From Nocardioides psychrotolerans (GTDB lineage: Bacteria; Actinomycetota; Actinomycetes; Propionibacteriales; Nocardioidaceae), in the NCBI RefSeq assembly GCF_900113685.1, contig NZ_FOQG01000002.1, forward strand, positions 124,001 to 188,000: 64,000 nucleotides of DNA, in the 5' to 3' direction. Under the pieces are notes generated by a model. It was not told the DNA's origin. It saw only the letters and a list, made by a program, of their open reading frames with translations, and searched no databases. The position numbers were made by a program, and so were the translations under genes. Positions 18,890 through 28,403 of this stretch are shown in pieces (position 1 is the stretch's first letter; every line of letters starts with the position of its first letter).

Positions 18890-19523
18890 GGGGGCGGCGG
18901 TCCCACCACGCGGCGGCGCCGAAGATCGCGAGGAACATCGCGGTGATGCCGACGACGGCGACCAGCACGGCACCCCAGCCCTTCTCGTCGGGGTCGAGGA
19001 ACGGATAGGGGTACCACCCGTCGAGGGCGCCGAAGACCAGCGTCCAGGCGGCCCAGACCAGCGGGAAGAGCAAGGCCAGCCACACGACCCGCGAGCTGGT
19101 CCGGGGTCGTGGGCCGAAGGCGAACCACCCGAGGAGCGCCAGGGCCGGCACGACCATGTGCAGCAGCTTGTCGGCGGCGTAGTCCCAGCCCGCCAGGTCC
19201 AGCAGCGGACGCAGCAGGAAGAAGTGGACGACGGCGGTGATCGCGATCCCGACGATGCCGGCGAGCCGCAGGACCCGCCATGTCGCACCGTCGCGCGCGG
19301 GGTCGAGGGCCAGGCCGACGGCAGCGACGGCGACCAGCAGGTTGCTCTGGATCGTGAAGTAGGCGAAGAACCGGTAGAGCCGCATCGCCAGCCCCGGTGG
19401 CTCCGACTCGGCGAGCACCGGGTTGCCGATGACGATCAGCACGAGCTGCAGGACCAGCGCGGCCACCACGACGGCCGCGGTCAGGGCGTGCCAGCGCTGC
19501 GCAGTCCTGCTGTCGAGCCTCAT
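18870..19523 (-). CDS. Pr6Pr-like integral membrane protein
   Basis: A 217-residue protein with about six membrane helices and the pattern FFAYFTIQSNLLV, HFFLLRPLLD, ADKLLHMVVPAL and GWYPYPFLDP, which I associate with actinobacterial 'Pr6Pr family' membrane proteins (FAR-17a/AIG1-like hydrolase fold). The conserved His/Asp/Thr residues in the membrane would fit that family, but activity is not established. The ATG at 19523 is chosen over one 30 bases upstream because TACGCT (19530-19535, reverse strand) lies 6 nt before it. Confidence 0.75.
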   Translation of the reverse strand: MRLDSRTAQRWHALTAAVVVAALVLQLVLIVIGNPVLAESEPPGLAMRLYRFFAYFTIQSNLLVAVAAVGLALDPARDGATWRVLRLAGIVGIAITAVVHFFLLRPLLDLAGWDYAADKLLHMVVPALALLGWFAFGPRPRTSSRVVWLALLFPLVWAAWTLVFGALDGWYPYPFLDPDEKGWGAVLVAVVGITAMFLAIFGAAAWWDRRPLSRASE

Positions 19524-19589
19524 GGCTAGAGCGTAGGACGTCGGTGGCGCCACCTACGCTTGCGACGTGCCTGACGACGACGATCTCGG

Positions 19590-20819
19590 ATGATCCTGCC
19601 CACACCACCCTCGCCGGGCGCGGGCGCAGCCCCCGACGACGTGGTGGCATGGGTGGCCGAGCACCTCGGCGACCTGGCCCTCGAGGGGCCTGGAGGGATC
19701 CGGCCCGGCGCGATCCGGGGCGGCCAGGTCGCCGCAGACGCCGCGCTCGCCGGCCTCGACGTCACCGGCTACGCCCGCGACCGCAGCATCGTGCTCCCGG
19801 TCGAGCGGCGTGGCGCGACCCGCCTCTCGCCCTACATCCGCCACGGGCTGCTCAGCCTCCGCGAGGTCTGGGACGCGGTGGCCGACGCACCGGGGCGCGA
19901 CCGGGACAAATACCGCTACGAGCTGCTCTGGCAGGAATACGCCCGCCACCTCTACGCCCGGGTCGGCCCGGCGCTCGGCGAGCCGTTGCGTCACGCCCAA
20001 CCGACACCGACGCGCCCGTGGGACGACCGGTGGCCCGCGCAGATGGCCTGTGTCGGAGCCGCGATGGAGGAGCTGCGCGGGGACGGCTGGATGGTCAACC
20101 AGGTGCGCATGTGGATGGCCTCGCAGTGGGCGGTGCGCGCCGGTGCGCCGTGGCGGGCGGGGGAGGACGCGATGTTCGTCCACCTGCTCGACGGGTCGCG
20201 TGCCGCCAACCGGCTCGGCTGGCAGTGGACGGTCGGCACCGGCAGCGGCAAGCCCTACGGCTTCAGCCGCTGGCAGGTCGAGAAGCGGTCGCCCCAGCTC
20301 TGCGTCTCGTGCGAGCTGCGCGACGCCTGCCCCATCCCGCAGTGGCCCGACACCGAGCCCGGCGGCTCCATCGACGGCCCCCACCTGGGCGTCGGTGACA
20401 TCCCGGGCGGCCCGGAGACCGTCGAGGGAGCCGGGGGCGACGTCGTCTGGCTGACGGCGGAGTCGCTGGGCATCACCGACCCGGCGCTGGCCGCCGACGA
20501 CGAGCGCCCGGCCGTCTTCGTCTTCGACGAGCCGCTCCTGCAGCGGCTGCGGCTGTCCGGCAAGCGGCTGGTGTTCCTCGCCGAGACGCTCGGAGACCTG
20601 GCCGCCACCCGCCCCGTGGAGGTGCGCCGGGGACGTGTCGACGTCGAGCTGGCCGACCTGGCTGTCGCCACGACGTACGCGCCGGTGCCGGGGTGGGCAC
20701 GGCTGGCTGCCCGCCTCGAGCCGGTCGAGGTGCACCCGTGGCCGTGGCTGGTCCGGCCGCGACGCGCACCGGTGCGGTCCTACACCGCGTGGAGCAAGGG
20801 TGTCGGCGACCCGGCGTAG
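19590..20819 (+). CDS. Photolyase/cryptochrome homologue with permuted domains and a four-Cys site
   Basis: A 409-residue protein. Residues ~40-235 match the FAD-binding catalytic domain of photolyases: GATRLSPYIRHG (~75), ELLWQEYARHL, GWMVNQVRMWMASQ (~166), HLLDGSRAANRLGWQW and a TGSGKPYG segment. That domain normally forms the C-terminal half. Residues ~280-400 instead resemble the normally N-terminal antenna domain: DVVWLTAESLGITDPALAA, AVFVFDEPLL, RLVFLAETLGDL, VEVRRG and SYTAWSKGV. The order is therefore reversed. Between them lies CVSCELRDACP (C238, C241, C247). With C154 in the helix before GWMVN, this gives Cys spacing like the [4Fe-4S] bacterial cryptochromes/photolyases (PhrB type). 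DNA repair or light sensing is inferred; the ATG start is provisional. Confidence 0.8.
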   Translation: MILPTPPSPGAGAAPDDVVAWVAEHLGDLALEGPGGIRPGAIRGGQVAADAALAGLDVTGYARDRSIVLPVERRGATRLSPYIRHGLLSLREVWDAVADAPGRDRDKYRYELLWQEYARHLYARVGPALGEPLRHAQPTPTRPWDDRWPAQMACVGAAMEELRGDGWMVNQVRMWMASQWAVRAGAPWRAGEDAMFVHLLDGSRAANRLGWQWTVGTGSGKPYGFSRWQVEKRSPQLCVSCELRDACPIPQWPDTEPGGSIDGPHLGVGDIPGGPETVEGAGGDVVWLTAESLGITDPALAADDERPAVFVFDEPLLQRLRLSGKRLVFLAETLGDLAATRPVEVRRGRVDVELADLAVATTYAPVPGWARLAARLEPVEVHPWPWLVRPRRAPVRSYTAWSKGVGDPA

Positions 20820-20829
20820 GTTGGGGCGC

Positions 20830-21246
20830 ATGGATCCTCGGATCAGCTTCATCACACTCGCCGTGGCGGACCTGGACGCGTCGCGCACGTTCTACGTCGA
20901 CGGCCTCGGCTGGCCGGCCGCCCTGGACGTTCCCGGCGAGGTCCTGATGATCCAGGTGGGGGAACACCTCGTGCTCTCCCTCTGGGCTGCGCCTGAGTTC
21001 GAGGCCGAGGTCGGTCCGATCATGCGCGGCCCCGGCATCGTGCCGGTCTCGCTGGCTCACAACGTGCCCATCCACGACGAGGTCGACGAGGTGCTCGCGA
21101 CCGCGCGCACCGCCGGCGCCGACCCCGTCAGCGAGCCCTTCGAGCGTGAGTGGGGCGGCTACAGCGGTTACTTCGGCGACCCCGACGGGTACAGGTGGGA
21201 GATCGCCTACAACCCCGGACCGATAGGACAGGTGGTGCTGCCATGA
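20830..21246 (+). CDS. VOC (glyoxalase/bleomycin-resistance) family protein
   Basis: A 138-residue protein with two beta-alpha-beta-beta-beta modules of the vicinal oxygen chelate fold: ISFITLAVADLDASRTFYVDGLGW at the start and SGYFGDPDGYRWEIAYNP at the end. The metal-ligand pattern is incomplete (no clear His in the first strand), so it may bind a small molecule rather than catalyse. The ATG follows TAGGTT (20817-20822) with a 7-nt gap; that -10 box overlaps the photolyase stop codon. It overlaps the next gene by four bases. Confidence 0.85.
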   Translation: MDPRISFITLAVADLDASRTFYVDGLGWPAALDVPGEVLMIQVGEHLVLSLWAAPEFEAEVGPIMRGPGIVPVSLAHNVPIHDEVDEVLATARTAGADPVSEPFEREWGGYSGYFGDPDGYRWEIAYNPGPIGQVVLP

Positions 21247-21941
21247 GCGACGACGACCAGGCCGACGACAAGGCTGGCGACAAGACCGTGCTCGACGGGC
21301 ACGACATCGAGACCGCGCTCTTGGAGGACTGGCGGCTGATGTTCTCCTCGTTGCACGCGCGTTTCGAGACCGGTGACTTCGCGACCGGGCTGGCGCTGGT
21401 CGACCGGATCGGTGCGGCCGCCGAGGAGATGGGCCACCACCCCGACCTCGAGCTGTCCTACCCCCGGGTCGACGTCCGTCTGACCAGCCACGACGTCGGT
21501 GGCGTGACGAGGCGCGACGTCGACCTCGCGCGCCGCATCAGCGACCTCGCCGGCTCGCTGGGCGCCAAGGCCGCACCCGCCGTCACCCGGGTCCTCGAGC
21601 TGGGCCTCGACACCTGGGACCACGACGAGATCAAGCCCTTCTGGGCGGCCGTGCTGGGCTACGAGGCGACCGAGGCCCACGACGACGAGCTCGTCGACCC
21701 CGACGGCACCCGCCCGACGATCTGGTTCCAGGAGGCCGAGCGGCACGACGAGCCGGCCCAGCGTTTCCACCTCGACCTACGCATCCCGCCCGAGCAGGTC
21801 GAGTCGCGCATCGCCGCCGCGCTCGAGGCCGGGGGCACCCTGGTCAGCGACGAGCGGGCGCCATCGTTCTGGGTGTTGGCCGATGCCCAGGGCAACAAGA
21901 TCTGCCTCACCACGTGGGTGGGTCGTTCGGCCTCCGCCTGA
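21243..21941 (+). CDS. Pterin-4a-carbinolamine dehydratase fused to a VOC domain
   Basis: A 232-residue two-domain protein. Residues ~15-105 form a PCD/DCoH domain: an LEDWRLMFSSLHARFETGDF-like helix, then the signature MGHHPDLELSYPRVDVRL with the catalytic His pair, and TRRDVDLARRISDLA. Residues ~110-230 form a VOC domain ending SFWVLADAQGNKICLTTWVG. PCD recycles the 4a-hydroxypterin made by aromatic amino-acid hydroxylases, but no hydroxylase or pterin gene is nearby, so the true role may be different. It is coupled (ATGA) to the stand-alone VOC gene upstream. Confidence 0.85.
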   Translation: MSDDDQADDKAGDKTVLDGHDIETALLEDWRLMFSSLHARFETGDFATGLALVDRIGAAAEEMGHHPDLELSYPRVDVRLTSHDVGGVTRRDVDLARRISDLAGSLGAKAAPAVTRVLELGLDTWDHDEIKPFWAAVLGYEATEAHDDELVDPDGTRPTIWFQEAERHDEPAQRFHLDLRIPPEQVESRIAAALEAGGTLVSDERAPSFWVLADAQGNKICLTTWVGRSASA

Positions 21942-22037
21942 TCCCCAGCCGGGGCGGAGCGATTCACATGCTGGGACCGGCGTCCCGCGATGTGGGACGC
22001 CTGTCACACTTGCATGACGGCACGACACCCGCGGCGT

Positions 22038-22043
22038 TACGGT
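22038..22043 (+). promoter_or_regulatory. -10 element of the ilvBN leader transcript
   Basis: TACGGT lies 6 nt upstream of the leader-peptide ATG at 22050, so the leader peptide would be translated from a near-leaderless transcript. A TGACGG-like -35 lies about 18 nt upstream. Confidence 0.45.
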
Positions 22044-22049
22044 TGGCCC

Positions 22050-22091
22050 ATGCTTCACGACCTTCTTGTACGCACTGGACGCGCCAGCTGA
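22050..22091 (+). CDS. ilvB leader peptide (13 aa, Leu/Val-containing)
   Basis: The small ORF reads MLHDLLVRTGRAS and contains three Leu codons and one Val codon. It is followed directly by an alternative hairpin (GACGCG.../...CGCGTC, 22076-22111) and then by a classic terminator with a U-run 67 bases before ilvB. This layout is that of a ribosome-mediated attenuator: stalling at scarce Leu/Val codons would favour the upstream hairpin and allow read-through into ilvB. Similar leaders precede ilvB in other actinobacteria. Confidence 0.75.
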   Translation: MLHDLLVRTGRAS

Positions 22092-22112
22092 TCGAGATCA
22101 GCCAGCGCGTCG

Positions 22113-22145
22113 CCCCTCGTTGCCCAGGCAACCGAGGGGTTTTTT
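22113..22145 (+). terminator. Attenuator terminator upstream of ilvB
   Basis: CCCCTCGTTGCC pairs with GGCAACCGAGGGG (one bulge) across a 2-base loop, followed by six T residues. It is a strong factor-independent terminator placed between the leader peptide and ilvB. Confidence 0.85.
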
Positions 22146-22214
22146 GTTGGAAGCACAGATGTTGCAAACGCAGTTGTCGGTAACGCACCGGACCACCACG
22201 AAGGATGACACCTG

Positions 22215-23954
22215 ATGAGCGAGCAGATGACAGGCGCGCAAAGCCTGATCAAGTCGCTGGAAGCAGCGGGCGCCGAGAACATCTTCGGCATCCCGGGAGG
22301 CGCGATCCTCCCGGCCTACGACCCGCTCATGGACTCCTCGATCCGCCACATTCTCGTGCGCCACGAGCAGGGTGCCGGGCACGCGGCGCAGGGCTACGCC
22401 TCGGCCACCGGCAAGGTGGGCGTCTGCATGGCCACCTCCGGCCCTGGCGCCACCAACCTGGTCACCCCGCTCGCCGACGCCCACATGGACTCGGTGCCCA
22501 TGGTGGCCGTCACCGGGCAGGTCGCGGCCAGCTCGATCGGCACCGACGCTTTCCAGGAGGCCGACATCCGCGGTATCACGATGCCGATCACCAAGCACAG
22601 CTTCCTCGTGACGAACCCCGACGACATCGCACGCACGGTCGCCGAGGCCTTCTACATCGCCTCCACGGGTCGTCCCGGCCCGGTGCTCGTCGACGTCGCC
22701 AAGTCCGCCCTTCAGGCCACCACCACCTACGAGTGGCCCGCCGAGCTACACCTGCCCGGCTACCGCCCCGTCACCCGACCGCACGCCAAGCAGATCCGCG
22801 AGGCCGCCCGGCTGATCCTCGAGTCGCGCCGCCCGGTCCTCTACGTCGGCGGCGGCACCATCCGTGCGCGCGCGTCGAAGGAGCTGCGGGTCCTGGCCGA
22901 GCTGACCGGGATGCCGGTCGTCACGACCCTGATGGCGCGCGGTGCCTTCCCCGACAGCCACCCGCAGCACCTCGGCATGCCGGGCATGCACGGCACCGTC
23001 GCCGCGGTCGCCGGCCTGCAGCGCAGCGACCTCATCATCAGCCTCGGGGCGCGCTTCGACGACCGCGTCACCGGCAACCTGGACTCCTTCGCCCCCGGGG
23101 CCAAGGTCATCCACGCCGACATCGACCCCGCCGAGATCGGCAAGAACCGTCACGCCGACGTCCCGATCGTGGGCGACGTGCGCGAGGTCATCAGCGACCT
23201 GGTGATCGCGCTGCAGACCGAGGCCGACGCGGGCACCACCGGCGACTACGAGCAGTGGGTCGAGTTCCTGGCCGGTGTGAAGACGACGTACCCGCTCGGC
23301 TACGACACGCCTGCCGAGGGCCTGGCGCCGCAATACGTCATCGAGCGCCTCGGCAAGATCTCCGGCGAGGACACCATCTACACCGCGGGGGTCGGCCAGC
23401 ACCAGATGTGGGCCGCGCACTACGTGAGCTATGAGAAGCCCAACACCTGGATCAACTCCGGCGGGCTGGGCACCATGGGCTTCGCGGTCCCCGGTGCCAT
23501 GGGCGCCAAGGTCGGCTGCCCCGACCAGACGGTCTGGGCGATCGACGGCGACGGCTGCTTCCAGATGACCAACCAGGAGCTGGCCACCTGCGCGATCAAC
23601 GACATCCCGATCAAGGTCGCGATCATCAACAACGAGTCGCTCGGCATGGTGCGCCAGTGGCAGACGCTCTTCTACAACGAGCGCTACTCCAACACCGACC
23701 TGCAGTCCAAGCGGATCCCCGACTTCGTCAAGCTCGCCGAGGCCTACGGCTGCGTCGGGCTTGCCTGCGAGGACCCCGCGGACGTGGACGCCACCATCCG
23801 CAAGGCGATGGAGATCAACGACGTGCCCGTCGTCGTCGACTTCCGCGTGCACCGCGACGCCATGGTCTGGCCGATGGTCGCCGCGGGTTCCAGCAACGAT
23901 GACATCAAGTACGCCCGCGACCTGGCGCCGGAGTTCGAGGAGAACGACCTGTGA
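22215..23954 (+). CDS. ilvB: Acetolactate synthase large subunit
   Basis: A 579-residue TPP enzyme catalysing the first common step of branched-chain amino acid synthesis, pyruvate to acetolactate or acetohydroxybutyrate. The catalytic Glu is in the [14 protein letters not shown] segment, and the FAD/quinone-binding-like middle domain has [12 protein letters not shown]. The TPP/Mg motif starts at [13 protein letters not shown] (~443) and ends in the [12 protein letters not shown] loop. The ATG at 22215 gives the conserved N-terminus. ilvN overlaps its stop (GTGA). Expression is probably controlled by the attenuator upstream. Confidence 0.97.
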   Translation: MSEQMTGAQSLIKSLEAAGAENIFGIPGGAILPAYDPLMDSSIRHILVRHEQGAGHAAQGYASATGKVGVCMATSGPGATNLVTPLADAHMDSVPMVAVTGQVAASSIGTDAFQEADIRGITMPITKHSFLVTNPDDIARTVAEAFYIASTGRPGPVLVDVAKSALQATTTYEWPAELHLPGYRPVTRPHAKQIREAARLILESRRPVLYVGGGTIRARASKELRVLAELTGMPVVTTLMARGAFPDSHPQHLGMPGMHGTVAAVAGLQRSDLIISLGARFDDRVTGNLDSFAPGAKVIHADIDPAEIGKNRHADVPIVGDVREVISDLVIALQTEADAGTTGDYEQWVEFLAGVKTTYPLGYDTPAEGLAPQYVIERLGKISGEDTIYTAGVGQHQMWAAHYVSYEKPNTWINSGGLGTMGFAVPGAMGAKVGCPDQTVWAIDGDGCFQMTNQELATCAINDIPIKVAIINNESLGMVRQWQTLFYNERYSNTDLQSKRIPDFVKLAEAYGCVGLACEDPADVDATIRKAMEINDVPVVVDFRVHRDAMVWPMVAAGSSNDDIKYARDLAPEFEENDL

Positions 23955-24496
23955 CGACCACCCACACCCTGAGCGTCCTCGTCGAGAACAAGCCGGGGGT
24001 CCTGGCCCGCATCGCCGGGCTCTTCAGCCGTCGCGGGTTCAACATCGACTCCCTCGCCGTGGGCCCGACCGAGCACGCCGAGGTCTCGCGCATGACGATC
24101 GTCGTCAACGTCGAGGAGTCGCCGCTCGAGCAGGTGACCAAGCAGCTCAACAAGCTCGTCGAGGTCATCAAGATCGTCGAGCTCGACCCGCAGGCTTCCG
24201 TCAACCGCGAGCTGGTCCTGGTCAAGGTCGCCGCCAACGCCGAGACGCGGGGGCACGTGCTCGACACCGTGCAGCTCTTCCGTGCCAAGGTGATCGACGT
24301 GGCCAACGACGCGGTGACGATCCAGATCGTCGGCAACACCGCCAAGATCGGCGACTTCCTGCGCGTGCTCGAGCCCTTCGGGGTCCGCGAGCTCGTGCAG
24401 TCGGGCCAGGTCGCCATCGGTCGTGGCTCCCGCTCCATCTCCGAGCGCAGCCTGCGCCCGGTCGCGATCCCCGCACCACCTGCCAGCGTGAGCTGA
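23951..24496 (+). CDS. ilvN: Acetolactate synthase small (regulatory) subunit
   Basis: A 181-residue protein with an N-terminal ACT domain ([31 protein letters not shown]) that binds the feedback inhibitor valine, and the C-terminal ALS_ss_C domain ([10 protein letters not shown] through RSISERSL). It overlaps ilvB by four bases for stoichiometric translation and forms the holoenzyme with it. Confidence 0.97.
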   Translation: MTTTHTLSVLVENKPGVLARIAGLFSRRGFNIDSLAVGPTEHAEVSRMTIVVNVEESPLEQVTKQLNKLVEVIKIVELDPQASVNRELVLVKVAANAETRGHVLDTVQLFRAKVIDVANDAVTIQIVGNTAKIGDFLRVLEPFGVRELVQSGQVAIGRGSRSISERSLRPVAIPAPPASVS

Positions 24497-24553
24497 GTCG
24501 CGACCCCGCGACCCGGCGTACGACGTTGAGCAGACCCACGAACCCCAGAGTGA

Positions 24554-25642
<1,089 letters not shown>

Positions 25643-25643
25643 C

Positions 25644-25727
25644 GCCGAGTCGGCGCAATGTGACACCGCTTCGCGGTCACATTGCGCCGACTCGGCGTTT
25701 CGGGGTGCAACATCGCGCCGACTCGGC
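25644..25727. repeat. Family 2 palindromic repeat (GCGCCGACTCGGC), ilvC/ABC gap
   Basis: Arms 25644-25669 and 25673-25696 form an almost perfect ~25-bp stem (GCCGAGTCGGCGCAATGTGA and its complement) with a 3-base loop. A third, unpaired copy CATCGCGCCGACTCGGC follows at 25711-25727. It sits exactly in the convergent gap between ilvC and the ABC permease gene, so it can act as a bidirectional terminator. The same core is present twice at 37341-37385. Confidence 0.85.
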
Positions 25728-26579
25728 CTACTTCACCTCGGAGCGCAGGACCAGGCCGAGGCCGACGGCGAGCGGGATCACCAGCCAGATCAGCCCGGCG
25801 GTGCCGAGCTGGGCCCAGGCCTCGCCGGTCATCTCGCCGTTGAAGAGCGCGCCCTGGGCGAAGTTGAAGTCCACCCACAGCTGCAGGTCCTCGAACCATC
25901 GGGCGTTCGCCGCCAGCAGCATGGACAGGCCGGGCAGCACGAACGAGTAGACGAAGTAGCCCACGATCGCGCCGGCGGAGTTGCGCACCAGCACGCCGAG
26001 CATGAAGCCGACGAGCATGCCCAGCACGTTGGCGAGCACGATGTAGCCCATGTGGGCGAGGCTGATGTCCCAGACCACGTCGTTGCCGGTAATCGCGGCG
26101 CCGAGCAGGTTGCCGAGCGCGCCGACCGCGAAGGCGACGAGCATGGAGACCACGCCGATGCCGACCGAGACGACCAGCTTGGCCTGGATGACCCGGGCCC
26201 GGTGGGGGACCAGCGTGAACGTCGTCAGGCCGCTGCGCTGCGACCACTCGCTGGTCACCGACAAGATGGCGATCATCGGCAGCAGGATGGCGATCGGGAC
26301 ACCGATCGCGGCACCGAAGTTGTCGTAGGTGACCTGGTCGTCCGGGGCGAAGATGATCACTGCCGCGGTCGCCAGGACGGCGGTGATGCCGATGCTGGCC
26401 AGCAGCCAGAAGCCCGAGCGGGTGTCGAACATCTTGCGCAGCTCGACGGCCAGGATCCGGCTGGTCGGGGTGCGTGGCGGGATCGCTCGGGGCGCACGGA
26501 CGGTCGGGGTGCCGGTCGTGGTGCCGGTCGTGGTGGCCGGGGGGACGGTGCCGAGGGTCTCGACGGTGACGGCGCTCAT
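25728..26579 (-). CDS. ABC-2 type transporter permease
   Basis: A 283-residue protein with a Thr/Pro/Arg-rich cytosolic N-terminus (~45 aa) and about six membrane helices. The segment RILAVELRKMFDTRSGFWLL is the typical entry to ABC-2 permeases, and VTSEWSQRSGLTTFTLVP is the characteristic cytoplasmic loop. It is translationally coupled to the ATPase gene upstream on the same strand. The substrate is unknown; such pairs often export lipids, peptides or antibiotics. Confidence 0.88.
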   Translation of the reverse strand: MSAVTVETLGTVPPATTTGTTTGTPTVRAPRAIPPRTPTSRILAVELRKMFDTRSGFWLLASIGITAVLATAAVIIFAPDDQVTYDNFGAAIGVPIAILLPMIAILSVTSEWSQRSGLTTFTLVPHRARVIQAKLVVSVGIGVVSMLVAFAVGALGNLLGAAITGNDVVWDISLAHMGYIVLANVLGMLVGFMLGVLVRNSAGAIVGYFVYSFVLPGLSMLLAANARWFEDLQLWVDFNFAQGALFNGEMTGEAWAQLGTAGLIWLVIPLAVGLGLVLRSEVK

Positions 26580-27475
26580 GCCGCTGCTCCTTCTCGTTGG
26601 GTGTCGGAGGTGAGCTCGAGGAACATCTCCTCGAGCCCGGCCCCATCGGCGCTGCGCAGCTCGGTCAGGGCCACGCCGGCCGCGAGGGCGATGGTGCCGA
26701 CGAGCGAGGGGTCGGCGTCGGTGCGCAGCGCGCCTCCGTCGTACGCCGTGGGGCTGAGGCCGGCGGCCTCGAGCGCGGTGGTCAGTCCGGCGACGTCGGC
26801 ACTGCGGACTACCGTCCCAGCGGCCGCGAGCAGCTCGGCCTTCGTGCCGTGCGCGACGATGCGGCCGTGACCGATGACCACGAGGTCGTCGGCGATCACC
26901 TCGATCTCGTGCAGCAGGTGCGACGAGAGCAGGACGGTGCCACCGGCGTCGGCGTAGCCACGCAGCAGGTCGCGCATCCAGCGGATGCCCGCCGGGTCGA
27001 GCCCGTTGGCGGGCTCGTCGAGGATCAGCACCTCGGGGTCGCCGATCAGGGCGGTGGCGATGCCCAGGCGCTGGCGCATGCCGAGGGAGTAGTTGCGGAC
27101 CCGGCGCTCGGCCTCGGTCGAGCTGAGGCTGACCAGGTCGAGCATGTCGTCGACGCGGCTGCGCGCGAGCCCCATCGTCTGCTGCGCGATGGTGAGGATC
27201 TCGCGGCCGGTGCGACCGGCGTGCTGCGCGGAGGCGTCGAGCAGGACGCCCACCTCGCGGCCGGGGTCGGGCAGGTCGGCGAAGCGGCGGCCGAGGACCG
27301 TGGCGGTCCCGGACGAGGCGGGCGTGAGGCCGACCACGATCCGCATGGAGGTGGACTTGCCGGCCCCGTTGGGGCCGAGGAAGCCGGTCACGCGCCCGGC
27401 GTGGGCGGTGAAGGAGACGTCATCTACCGCGGTGAACCCGCGGTAGGACTTGCTGAGTGACTCGACGGTGATCAT
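26576..27475 (-). CDS. ABC transporter ATP-binding protein (drug-export type)
   Basis: A 299-residue ATPase of the DrrA/CcmA-like export class. Walker A GPNGAGKST (~37), a YSLGMRQRL signature (the SLGMRQ variant common in this class), Walker B VLILDEPANGLD and H-loop SSHLLHE are all present. The C-terminal ~80 residues form the regulatory domain seen in such exporters. The ATG at 27475 matches the usual MITVESLSKSY start and has CAGGCT 6 nt upstream; an in-frame extension further upstream looks non-coding. It partners with the permease downstream. Confidence 0.9.
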   Translation of the reverse strand: MITVESLSKSYRGFTAVDDVSFTAHAGRVTGFLGPNGAGKSTSMRIVVGLTPASSGTATVLGRRFADLPDPGREVGVLLDASAQHAGRTGREILTIAQQTMGLARSRVDDMLDLVSLSSTEAERRVRNYSLGMRQRLGIATALIGDPEVLILDEPANGLDPAGIRWMRDLLRGYADAGGTVLLSSHLLHEIEVIADDLVVIGHGRIVAHGTKAELLAAAGTVVRSADVAGLTTALEAAGLSPTAYDGGALRTDADPSLVGTIALAAGVALTELRSADGAGLEEMFLELTSDTQREGAAA

Positions 27476-27612
27476 GGCAGGAGCCTGGCGCTGGGAGGCC
27501 TCCTGCCACATCGGGGAGAGTGCTGACATCACCCCCGAAGCGAACCCCGGCGGCACCTCGGGGTGAACCCCGAGACAGGAACATCACGGGCGTCACGGGC
27601 GTTGGGCCCTAC

Positions 27613-28320
27613 ATGCGCATCGAGATCTGGTCCGACGTCGTCTGCCCCTGGTGCTACGTGGGCAAGCGTCGTCTGGAGACGGCCCTGTCCACCTTCGAGC
27701 ACGCCGATGAGGTGGAGGTCGTCTACCGCTCCTTCGAGCTGGACCCCGCCGCGCCCCACCACGGCACCGAGAAGACGCTGGCGACCCTGTCGCGCAAGTA
27801 CGGCCGCAGCGAGGACGAGATGCGCCAGATGATGACGGGCCTGATCGACACCGCTGCCGCTGAGGGTCTCGAGATGCGCCTCTTCGACAACGTGCACACC
27901 AACACCGTCGACGCCCACCGGTTGCTCCACCTCGCGCTCGACATCGGGGGACCGGCGCTTCAGCGCGAGCTCAAGGAGGCCCTGCTGGCGGCGTACTTCA
28001 CCCGCGCCGAGGACGTCGGTGACCATGCCGTGCTGCGCAGCGCGGCCCTGTCCGTGGGCCTCGACGCGGGCCGCGTCGAGGAGGTGCTCGCCTCGCAGGA
28101 GTACGCCGAGGCGTTCGCCGCCGACGTCGCTCAGGCGCGGGCCTACGGAGCCACGGGCGTGCCGTTCTTCGTCGTCGACACCCGCTACGGCATCTCGGGC
28201 GCGCAGCCGGCCGAGGCGTTCACCCAGGTGCTCGAGCAGGCCTGGGCCGAGTCGCGCCCCAGCCTCCAGGTGGTCGGTGGCACCGATCAGGCGTGCGGCC
28301 CGGACGGCTGCGCCATCTGA
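27613..28320 (+). CDS. DsbA-family (FrnE-like) thiol oxidoreductase
   Basis: A 235-residue cytosolic thioredoxin-fold protein with the active-site CPWC at residues 11-14 (MRIEIWSDVVCPWCYVGKRR), the cis-Pro region ATGVPFFVVDTRYGISGAQ (~182), and a helical insert between. It belongs to the FrnE/2-hydroxychromene-2-carboxylate isomerase-like DsbA branch. A C-terminal CGPDGC pair is an extra redox-capable or metal-binding feature. There is no signal peptide. It is probably a stress-related disulfide oxidoreductase. Confidence 0.9.
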   Translation: MRIEIWSDVVCPWCYVGKRRLETALSTFEHADEVEVVYRSFELDPAAPHHGTEKTLATLSRKYGRSEDEMRQMMTGLIDTAAAEGLEMRLFDNVHTNTVDAHRLLHLALDIGGPALQRELKEALLAAYFTRAEDVGDHAVLRSAALSVGLDAGRVEEVLASQEYAEAFAADVAQARAYGATGVPFFVVDTRYGISGAQPAEAFTQVLEQAWAESRPSLQVVGGTDQACGPDGCAI

Positions 28321-28363
28321 CCTGGCGTGGCGCGGAAGGTCCATCGTGTGAGGTGACCCTCAC

Positions 28364-28382
28364 TTTGGTTAGGCAATCCTAA
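28364..28382 (+). promoter_or_regulatory. DtxR/IdeR-type iron box upstream of efeUOB
   Basis: TTTGGTTAGGCAATCCTAA matches the 19-base iron box consensus (TTAGGTTAGGCTAACCTAA) at 16 positions. It overlaps the likely -35 region, with a TATTCT -10 at 28392-28397 just upstream of the GTG at 28404. Fe(II)-loaded DtxR/IdeR bound here would block the promoter, switching on iron uptake when iron is scarce. Confidence 0.85.
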
Positions 28383-28403
28383 ATTCGAGAGTATTCTCAG
28401 GGA

